Source: Phaeoceros laevis
Taxonomy: Eukaryota; Anthocerotophyta; Anthocerotopsida; Notothyladales
Length of the DNA stretch: 36,111 nt
NCBI GenBank assembly: GCA_049999765.1
Contig: JBNGIQ010008679.1
Location: 1 to 36,111, forward strand
Direction of reading: 5' to 3'
In this document: in pieces, positions 10,401 through 18,204 of the stretch
Numbering within the stretch: position 1 is the stretch's first letter
How the letters are laid out: every line of letters begins with the position of its first letter
Made by a program: the position numbers and the translations under genes
The notes under the pieces: model-generated
What the model was told of the DNA's origin: nothing
Database searches by the model: none
The model's input: the letters and a program-made list of their open reading frames with translations, nothing else

Positions 10401-11225
10401 TCAGCTGAACCAATGGTGCTTCTTGGGTTCCAGGGCTTCCTGAGCATCTTCCGAGCCCTCCTTCCTTTGGTGCTCGTAGACACCGAAACCAGCGCTTGCC
10501 ACCGCCACAGCTCCAGCCACTCCCGCCTCGATCTGGTGCCTCGGCCCCTCCTCGGGGTGCTTCTTCGCCTCGTTCGCCTCGTACTGGGTTCAAATTCAAA
10601 GAGCCCACTGGCAGGGCGTGAGTGGAGAAGAAAAAGCAGTAGGTACCAGGGCTGCTGGACGGACTCGATCATGAATACTTACCAGAGCGAAGCCGCCGGC
10701 GGCAAGAGCTCCCAGCCCCGCGACCACCTCCTCACGCTTGTGCCTCCTCACATCCCCCTTCACCTCCTCCAGACTCTCCACCTGACCGGAGGCGGCCGCG
10801 ACCGTCACGTGAGGGGCACCGTCGTACTCATCGACGGGCCTCTGGGGAGGGCGCTGGCGGCCATACCCATCCGCCCCGTCGTACTCCTCGTCACGGTGAA
10901 GGGGGCGNNNNNNNNNNNNNNNNNNNNNNNNNNNNNNNNNNNNNNNNNNNNNNNNNNNNNNNNNNNNNNNNNNNNNNNNNNNNNNNNNNNNNNNNNNNNN
11001 NNNNNNNCCGTAGCCGCCATCACCCTCAGGATTGACGCCGTAGCCGCCATAGTCGGCACCGTCGTAGTCACCCCCGGCACCCCGCGGCGGCCGGTCTGCG
11101 CGCCCGCGCCGCTCCTCGCCTCCGGCAAACCCATCTTCCGAGTCGTGGCTACGACGAGGAGGACGCTGATCGTTGTTGTCGTCGTCGTTCCAGGAGCGGC
11201 GAGGGGGAGGGTAGTCGTCCGCCAT
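10401..11225 (-). CDS. ASR: ASR protein (abscisic stress ripening, ABA/WDS domain)
   Basis: Two exons: 11225-10683 and 10583-10401, with a 99-bp phase-0 intron (GTAAGT donor). The N-terminus is hydrophilic and rich in Asp, Arg, Pro, Gly and Tyr, with DYDGADYGGYG-type repeats. The C-terminal ABA/WDS domain is clear: a segment leading to LGALAAGGFAL before the intron, then YEANEAKKHPEEGPRHQIEA, an Ala/Val helix with GVYEH, and a charged tail ending KKHHWFS. The family provides chaperone-like and zinc/DNA-binding functions under ABA and drought. The sequenced length is about 241 codons, but a 100-N gap (10908-11007) lies in the repeat region, so the true length is unknown. The gene converges on the ASR-like gene at 7338-8335. 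ATG 11225 is the first in the long frame with a suitable context. Confidence 0.92.
10908..11007. other. assembly gap (100 N) inside the ASR repeat region
   Basis: The 100 Ns are a placeholder in a GC-rich Gly/Tyr/Asp-coding repeat. The frame happens to match on both sides, but this says nothing about true length. Confidence 0.95.
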
Positions 11226-11920
11226 GGAAGCCGCTGTTGCTGCGTGCAACGCGAGCTCTCGAGACCTTGGCTGGCTGGCTGGCTGGCTGCCTGGATAGAT
11301 AGCTGCTCTTCTAAGTCGTCGGTTGGTGGTGCAAGTGCCTTCCAATGCAGTCCATGGGCAGATTTAAGCGCGGTTGGTACCGGTGTGGGGAGAGATACGA
11401 GAGGATGGTGGTTGGAAAACACCCGCCCACGCGTGCGTGAGTACACACCGGAATTAGGAACCTAGTCACGTCTTTGCCTGGGCAGCACATTGAATTCGAT
11501 TTCCAAGGGTGTCGGTGATCATGGCCGGGGCTCTCCTGGAATCGTGTAGATGCCAAGAATGTGCAAAAATGTAGGCGTCACCAGGCTCGTGCACATGATG
11601 GAACACCTTTATGTTTTCAAGACGCTCGCTAGCAACGCGCTTGGCGCCCCGGCCTACTCCAGGCAGGCCTTGCCTAGCTCCTCCATGTTTCAACAGGATA
11701 ATTCTCCCCAAGATGCTCATCCCTCCAGGGCTGTATCTATTGGGCTCCGATTTTTCCTCCCCAGAATAGGGCGGGCTGGCTTGGGGTAGATCTATACGTT
11801 CCAGGTATACCTATATATAGCAGATAACAGATAATAAGTAGACCATGCTCATCGCGACTCTGTCAACCAAGACAAGCACGCTTACGACATTTCATCAGGG
11901 TAGGCCGCCTACCCGGATGA
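11226..11920 (-). promoter_or_regulatory. upstream region of the ASR gene with an ABRE-like element
   Basis: An ACGTGAC core on the minus strand (11465-11471) lies about 240 bp before the ASR start. A possible TATA variant CTTAAATC on the minus strand is near 11363-11370, and the CAGC-rich stretch just before the ATG looks like 5' UTR. On the plus strand CTATATATAG at 11810-11819 could be a TATA box, but no gene follows it. No coding frame is convincing. Confidence 0.45.
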
Positions 11921-11928
11921 AATGGCAA

Positions 11929-12439
11929 CAAGGTGGGAATTTGACCCGTTTGAAAAAGGTTTTTTTTGACCTTTTTATTTTGGGGTAATGTGATAGATGA
12001 CTTTTTTACTATGGGGTAATCCGGTCGGGGGTAAACTGTTTAACATGTTTGAACTTTTTAATCGATTTGACCCTTTAATCTGATCAAAAGTTAAAAAGTC
12101 AAATCGATTAAAAAGTTAGAAAAGTTCAAACGGTTTAAATTTCAAAACTAAAATCATGCTAGCTTGGGAAAGTAGGAAATTGGTAGAGCATTGGGGTTGG
12201 GGATAGGGAGGTTGTGTGCGAGGAAGTAGGTTGAAGTGTTTGAAGAGTTTACAAATTTTTAATTATTTCACCTGTTTATAACCTGTTCAAAGCCGTCAAA
12301 CGGTTTAGGGCTGTGACCGGTTTAGGGCTGTGACCCTTTTCCCAGGAAGTAATCCCCTCAAAACCGTTTTTCGTGACTAGTAAAAAAAATCCAGGAAACT
12401 CTAAATCCCTTTTGGCAAGCCGGTCAAATTCCCACCTTG
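11929..12439. mobile_element. non-autonomous hAT-type element (MITE), 511 bp, with 8-bp target duplication
   Basis: The left end reads CAAGGTGGGAATTTGACC and the right end is its reverse complement with one mismatch beyond, giving terminal inverted repeats of about 18 bp. Both ends are flanked by the identical octamer AATGGCAA (11921-11928 and 12440-12447). An 8-bp target duplication with CA-starting inverted repeats is the signature of hAT elements. The interior is AT-rich, holds subterminal repeats of a GTTTGAA/TTCAAAC type and an internal hairpin, and encodes no transposase, so it must have been moved in trans. The intact duplication suggests a fairly recent insertion. Confidence 0.9.
12052..12117. 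repeat. 20-bp perfect inverted repeat inside the hAT element
   Basis: AACTTTTTAATCGATTTGAC (12052-12071) is followed after 26 bp by its exact reverse complement (12098-12117). Imperfect complementarity extends outward through the TTGAAC/GTTCAA motifs. The structure could form a long hairpin, and transcripts across it could feed small-RNA production. Confidence 0.9.
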
Positions 12440-12447
12440 AATGGCAA

Positions 12448-14104
12448 GTAGGGCAGGTGCAACATTGTAAATAAGGGCCATCTTTTAGATGTGATGGGCG
12501 TCTGATGCTGCTGCTGGAAGGACGACTTCTCCAGACGATCATAGGATAAGTTATGAATCTGTCGGCCGTGGTAGGGCTCGGGCGTGGCCCAGGGGATGAC
12601 GCCATACTAGACTATTATGGATGGATGCCCGGCCCCGGAGCTACAACGTTCACGTCCCTTTCCAGCCAGTCGGGTCACCATCCATCCATGTCTACAGGTG
12701 GCTGGCTGGCCACCAGCTGTTGGGGGAAGGCGACGGCTGGCCCTTTACCGAAAGTTACCTTTTCCCCTCCCCCCCCTGTATGTGTTACATATATGATATA
12801 TGATAACGTAATTAGATGCAGGTCCTTCTTGAGCCTTATTATTTACCATGGCCAGCCTTGCGCTGGACCACTGTGGCTCGCAAGTTGGTGCGTGATGAAA
12901 GATCGAGGAGGCGGGTGGGCCACGCCACGCTGGCCTCCCTCTCTCTTCCTCCAACTGTCCACCGCACTATCCTGCCACTGTGCGGATGGATGGATCCACA
13001 TCAGCAAGCGCCAGCGCCAGCCCGCTAGTCGCTACTATGACACAACTGTGACCCGTAGTACATCATCAAGAGATTTCAAGTTATTCTATTATGTACAGTC
13101 ACTTGCAACAGTGCGCCCTGCACCACCTCACCACCCCAACTCATCACCTGGCTCGCTACGACCGTTTCTGCCAACTTGCAGGCCACCACCCTACACTGAT
13201 CACTACACTAGTGCGCGCTCTTCACGGACTCGACCCTTCCTCCTTCCCCACACGCTCTCTGTGTGTGTGTGTGAAATGGCAGCCTCGGTGCACGAACCTG
13301 GCCAGGTATTGGCCCCCACCTCCCTCATCAGGTGGCCCACCAGGTAACATCGGTGTTACATATAGACATGATCCATACGTACACGCGAGCGAGACTGGAG
13401 TCACAACTTGTCGGCAGGCCAGGCCAGGCCTCCTCTTAGGCTTCACTAAAACTTACTAGCCTGGAATCTACATCGTGGACGCTTATTAATTTGATCATGT
13501 GGAAACAAACGCGTGGCCCTTGCCATAGATATGGGTGAGGGGCAGGACGTATCCGGAATTTGTGAGATATGCCTGGGAAGCTGCTTTCCAACATTCAAGT
13601 CCGCTGGCCCGTGGTTGGATGCGCCAACAGAGGGCCTGCCCCACGCAGCCTTGCCAGGATCCGATGTTGCTTCGCCCCAGGATCTCCTCCTTTCTTTCTT
13701 CCTTCCTTCCTTCCTTCCTTCCTTCCTTCCTTCCTTCCTTCCTTCCTTCCTTCCTTCCTTCCNNNNNNNNNNNNNNNNNNNNNNNNNNNNNNNNNNNNNN
13801 NNNNNNNNNNNNNNNNNNNNNNNNNNNNNNNNNNNNNNNNNNNNNNNNNNNNNNNNNNNNNNTGACCGGCCACAGCCTCGGATACACGTGATAACCCCGG
13901 TTGTACCCGTTCAAGGCCGCTGTCCTGGGACACGGAATTTGGCAAACGCTCCACTACCAACAGACGCCCGCCTGGTTTCCTCTCATCTGGTGGTCTAACC
14001 CGTCGGTAAACCCGTGTTGTTGTTTCACATCACATACAAGCGCCTGTGAGACAGCAACAGACGTCCTACTAACTGGTGCTTGCCACGGATGGCTGTGTGA
14101 TGTA
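12448..14104. other. gene-free interval of about 1.65 kb
   Basis: I see no supportable gene. A 264-codon plus-strand frame (12553-13347) is open but has low-complexity, coding-unlike composition and no recognisable domain. Short GT runs occur near 13260-13275, and a TTCC microsatellite reaches a gap at 13763. The right-hand part is probably the 3' flank of the minus-strand PPR gene. Confidence 0.5.
13691..13762. repeat. (TTCC)n microsatellite running into an assembly gap
   Basis: About 72 bases of TTTC then pure TTCC repeats stop exactly at the N run 13763-13862. The assembler evidently broke on the repeat, so its real length is unknown. Confidence 0.95.
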
Positions 14105-17100
14105 CTAACTTACTACTCGATTCACATACCTCTCAGAAAAATGGAAGGGAGAGACAAAAGGCGCAAATTCCTGTTTCAGCTTTAATCCTGCCGCGTTCAA
14201 GAGGTCGTACACTTGTTTATGCTGTGGGTGCTTGGCATCTCCTACCACAAAACTGTGCACTCTTTGCTCGTGCTCGATCCAGCTCTGCCCAGGTTTCTTC
14301 CACGCGCCTCCCTGTTCTCTCATCTCCTTCAAGGCTTGTGCTTGCTCCAACAGCCCGGCGTCCGCATACAGGTTTGACATCAGAATGTATGCGGCGGCGT
14401 GCCTGGGTTGCAGGTGAGTTGCACACTGGAAGGCCCGTTCCCCCAGCTCCACCATGCCATGCTTCTGGCAGTTGGCAAGCAAGCACAACCATGTGGCCAG
14501 ATTGGGTCGCACCGGCATTGTTGCCAGCAGCTCCTCGATCCTTGCCAAGCACCCAGCCCGACCAAACAGGTCCACCATGCACACATAGTGTTCCACCTCT
14601 GGAGCCAGGCCGTGGTCTCTGCTCATGGCTTCAAAGTACTCCACGCCCTGGTCCACCAGCCCAGAGTGGCTGCACGCAGAGAGAAGGGACAGGAATGTGA
14701 TTCCGTCTGGCTGCACCCCCTGCATCTGCATCCTCTCATACCCCTGCTGGCTTGCCGTGCAGTCCCCCTGTCGAGCGTAGCAGGCAATGAGAGCATTCCA
14801 CGACACCACGTCGGGCTCGGGCAGTGCATCCAACATAGCCTGCGCACAGGCGGTGCTCGCGCATCTGCCGTATGCTGTGATGAGGCTGCTTGCCACAAAG
14901 GGGCTCAACCTGCCATTCTCCGGGGAGGACACGAGGGTGTGGTGGATCTGCTTGAGCATGCCCAGGCTGCCTGAGTTGCTGCACGCTTGCAGCACCCACA
15001 CTGTTGTCATCTCGTCGGGCGCCACACCTTCCTGCTGCATTTCTGTGTACAGCTCCAGGGCCCTGTCACTGTGGCCCTGCTCCACATAGGCAGCCAGCAT
15101 GGCAGTCCATGCAACCACATTGTCACGCTGGCCCAGCCCTTCAAACTCCTTCTGCGCATCTGCAATGCTCCCGCACTTGCCATACATGGTAAGCAGGCTG
15201 TTGCCCACGAATGGACTGTAGCCCCTCATCTGTGCATCCGCATGCAGTGCCTTACCTTTCTCCAGGCACTTCACTTTGATGGGTAGCCCATCCAAAGACA
15301 CATCCTCTTCCTTGTTTCCTGCAAACATCCCACAGGCCTGGAGCGTGATCACAAACGTGCATTCGTCAGGACTCACGTTCTCTTCCCGCATCTGCTCATA
15401 CAGTTGCAAGGCCGGGAACGCTTGATCCTGCTCTACATATGCTGCAAGCATTGCATTCCATGACACCACATCACGCTGGGACAACCCGTCAAACACCACA
15501 CGAGCGTCCGCGATGCTTCCCACCTTCCCGTACATGCTCACCAGGGTGTTGCCAACAAAGACATCGGATCCATAGACCTTCCTCCCAGCACCAGCATGAA
15601 TGCACTTCCCCTTGTTCAGCAGGGCAGTTGTCATCTTGGTGGATGGTGAATCCACTTCCTGCTTTTCGGCAAGCATGCCACATGCCTGCAGCACACTCAT
15701 GACTGGACGATTGGTCGGACTCACACCTGCCTCCAGCATGTCTTCATACAGCTGCAGAGCCTTGGCTGCTTGGCCCTGATCAACCAATGCTGCCAGCATC
15801 GCATTCCATGGGACTCCATCCTGCTGAGAGAAGCCATCAAACACATTCTGTGCATCTAGGATGCTCCCACACTTCCCGTACATGCTTATCAGGGTGCTAA
15901 CAACAAAGACATCGGACTCGTAGGCCCTCCTTTGAACATCACAATGCAGCACTTTTCCCTTTGCCAAAGTCGGCTTTACCCTGGTAGACAGCCTATCCAC
16001 CATGACATATTTCTCGTCCGCTGCTAGCATGCAACATGCTTGGAGTGCACTGACCAAGGTTCTGTCGTTTGGACTCACACCTTCCTTCTGCATTTGTTCA
16101 TATAGTTGCAGGACCTTCTGTCCTTGGCGTTGCTCAACATATGCGGACAGGAGGGCAGTCCATGCCACCACATCACGGTGCGACAGTCCGTCAAACACGT
16201 CTTGCGCATCCGCAATGCTCCTGCACTTCCCGTACATACTTACCAGGGTGTTTCCAACAAAGGCATATGAATTGTAGCCCTTGAGTTGCACATGAGCGTG
16301 CACTGCCCTCCCCTTCTCTAGACATATATCTGCTACAGATCGGCCATCCAAAGTATCATTCCCTTCCTGTTCTACAAACATGCCACAAGCCTGTAGAGCA
16401 CTCAGAAATGTTCGATTGTCTGGGCTTATGCCTTCCGCCTCCATCTGTTCATACAGCTTCAGAGCCTTCTCTGCTTGACCATGGTCAATATATGCTGCGA
16501 GCATTGCATTCCAGGACACCACATCACGCTTGGACAGACCATAAAACACCTGCTGCGCATCCACAATGCTCCCACACTTCCCGTACATAGTGATTAGGGT
16601 GTTTCCAACAAATACATCTGAATCGTGTCCTCTCGTTTGAGCATCAACATGTATTGCCCTTCCCTTCCCAAGGAACTTCATCCTGGCAGTCTGACCAGAG
16701 TCTTTGTCTTTCTCTGCAAGCATGCCACATGCTTGGAGTGCACTGACAAAGGTCCGACTGCTGGGACTCACGCGTTCCTGCTGCATCTGGTCATAGAGTT
16801 GCAGAGCCTTGTCTGGCTGGCCATGCCGAGCATATGCTGCCAGCATCGCATTCCACGACACCACATCACGCTGGTGCAGCGCCTCAAACACTGTTAGTGC
16901 ATCCATTATGCTCCCACACTTGCCATACATGTCCACCAAACAATTCCCCACGAACAGATCAGATTGGCACCCATACTTGAGAACTTCTGTGTGGATACGT
17001 TTGCTCTCTTCCAGGTCAGCTAGGCTGCCACAAGCTCTGAGTAGGCTGACAAAGGTATACGCGTTTGGCTCTACACCCTCCACTCGCATCCTCTCGTACA

Positions 17101-17683
17101 GTCTCAACGCCTCCTGACCTCGCCCAAACGTCGTGTAGCCTGATATCATTGCTGTCCAGGACAAAACATCACGCTGTGGTAATCTGTGGAACACCTGGAG
17201 CGCATCTTCAAGGCCACCGCACTTCACGAATGTACTCACCACATGTGCTCCAAGGAATGTGGTGGACTCTAGCCCATGTTTAGCTAAATGAGCCTGCACT
17301 CTCTTAGCCTGAGCCAAGGCCTTCCTTTTGGCGCACAGCTTCAACAGAGATGTGTACATACTCACCGAGGCAGCCGCCCCCTGCTGCTCCATCTGCAGCA
17401 TAACATCTACAGCCATGTCCAGCTGTCCCTCATTGCATAGATATTTAACTTCACTGGCTGCTGTGAAAGGCTCGACACACCCAGACCCTCTCGACCCCAG
17501 CAAGACAGCCTGCAGATGGGCACCGAAGCTAGCTATTCGGAAATCCACCCGGTTGTTCTGTTCAACAGGATTCACCCAGAGCGTATCCCTCGTTGTCTTG
17601 TATCGACAGTCGACATGCCCGGGGATGGTCTCCACGCTCAGTCTGGTTAGCGGCAGCAACTTGGAAGCGCCATACAGTGACAT
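14105..17683 (-). CDS. PLS-class pentatricopeptide repeat protein with E-type C-terminus, no DYW domain
   Basis: A single exon encodes 1192 residues from ATG 17683. About 27 PPR motifs in P-L-S triplets cover residues 80-1060. They are followed by E1/E2-like motifs with GQSWIE and HSFVVGD-HP, and the protein ends about 25 residues later, so the DYW cytidine-deaminase domain is missing. Such proteins bind organelle RNA one base per motif and specify C-to-U editing or processing; E-class members borrow a DYW partner. The N-terminus is weakly acidic and Ser/Arg/Thr-bearing, compatible with organelle targeting. Five consecutive L motifs carry an extra segment of about 14-18 residues between the helices (after ...LQACGM, before ...KGK-IH). 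The triplets around them are very similar, indicating recent internal duplication. The gene is divergent from the SUMO protease. Confidence 0.97.
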   Translation of the reverse strand: MSLYGASKLLPLTRLSVETIPGHVDCRYKTTRDTLWVNPVEQNNRVDFRIASFGAHLQAVLLGSRGSGCVEPFTAASEVKYLCNEGQLDMAVDVMLQMEQQGAAASVSMYTSLLKLCAKRKALAQAKRVQAHLAKHGLESTTFLGAHVVSTFVKCGGLEDALQVFHRLPQRDVLSWTAMISGYTTFGRGQEALRLYERMRVEGVEPNAYTFVSLLRACGSLADLEESKRIHTEVLKYGCQSDLFVGNCLVDMYGKCGSIMDALTVFEALHQRDVVSWNAMLAAYARHGQPDKALQLYDQMQQERVSPSSRTFVSALQACGMLAEKDKDSGQTARMKFLGKGRAIHVDAQTRGHDSDVFVGNTLITMYGKCGSIVDAQQVFYGLSKRDVVSWNAMLAAYIDHGQAEKALKLYEQMEAEGISPDNRTFLSALQACGMFVEQEGNDTLDGRSVADICLEKGRAVHAHVQLKGYNSYAFVGNTLVSMYGKCRSIADAQDVFDGLSHRDVVAWTALLSAYVEQRQGQKVLQLYEQMQKEGVSPNDRTLVSALQACCMLAADEKYVMVDRLSTRVKPTLAKGKVLHCDVQRRAYESDVFVVSTLISMYGKCGSILDAQNVFDGFSQQDGVPWNAMLAALVDQGQAAKALQLYEDMLEAGVSPTNRPVMSVLQACGMLAEKQEVDSPSTKMTTALLNKGKCIHAGAGRKVYGSDVFVGNTLVSMYGKVGSIADARVVFDGLSQRDVVSWNAMLAAYVEQDQAFPALQLYEQMREENVSPDECTFVITLQACGMFAGNKEEDVSLDGLPIKVKCLEKGKALHADAQMRGYSPFVGNSLLTMYGKCGSIADAQKEFEGLGQRDNVVAWTAMLAAYVEQGHSDRALELYTEMQQEGVAPDEMTTVWVLQACSNSGSLGMLKQIHHTLVSSPENGRLSPFVASSLITAYGRCASTACAQAMLDALPEPDVVSWNALIACYARQGDCTASQQGYERMQMQGVQPDGITFLSLLSACSHSGLVDQGVEYFEAMSRDHGLAPEVEHYVCMVDLFGRAGCLARIEELLATMPVRPNLATWLCLLANCQKHGMVELGERAFQCATHLQPRHAAAYILMSNLYADAGLLEQAQALKEMREQGGAWKKPGQSWIEHEQRVHSFVVGDAKHPQHKQVYDLLNAAGLKLKQEFAPFVSPFHFSERYVNRVVS

Positions 17684-18204
17684 TCACAGCGGCATCTGTC
17701 TTGGTGTCTCTTGTTTGCAAATGGGAAATTTGCCGACTACAGTTGAAGAACATTTCTCGCCTTGCTCCCCTCAGTCTTACACTTCACCCCAGCATGCTAA
17801 GCAGGAGCTAAACAAATCAAGTATTTCAATGCTCATCATCAAGATGAAAATAGTCCAGAACTGGAGACGTTGTCGCGACTCTTGATCACCCTACAAATAG
17901 ACACTACAAGTTCCTGTCGTTCCCCTGTGCTGTTTAGGGTTGGCTAACCTTCAGTCTGGCTTAGACTTAGGCAGTAGGCAGTAGACAGTGCGGGGGAGGT
18001 CTTGGAGTTTACCGAAGCTGAACGCCAATCCTTGGTGGACCATCTGGATGAAGGGTGGACCGGTGCAAAGGAAACCGGACAATGCGCCCTTGGGGAATGT
18101 CCGCACCTCGTATGTCCTGCATTTATAGCCCTGGCTGATGTACTTACAATCGTTGTCCAAAGGAACACTCGGACACGTAGAAACCCTCTCAAATGCAGGT
18201 TGCC
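17684..18204. promoter_or_regulatory. divergent promoter between the PPR and SUMO protease genes
   Basis: The two start codons are only 520 bp apart. A telo-box-like TTTAGGGTT (17933-17941; AACCCTAAA on the minus strand) lies near the middle; this element is common in plant promoters of housekeeping genes. A TATA-like ATTTATAG at 18120-18127 could position the plus-strand transcript about 50 bp before the protease ATG. Confidence 0.45.

Noticed and set aside
10413-11465. 350-codon plus-strand frame across the gap
   Set aside because: It is antisense to the ASR gene, whose domain and intron are clear on the minus strand.
12553-13347. 264-codon plus-strand frame
   Set aside because: Composition is not coding-like, no domain is seen, and it includes a GT microsatellite. 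An open frame in GC-rich intergenic DNA is the simpler reading.
13763-13862. Sequence-based claims across the N runs
   Set aside because: The N blocks are fixed-size placeholders; frames that happen to continue through them carry no information.
14399-17885. Many plus-strand frames and regularly spaced repeats that mimic a CRISPR-like array
   Set aside because: The periodicity is that of the PPR triplets on the minus strand; the spacing of about 340 bp and protein-level conservation exclude CRISPR.
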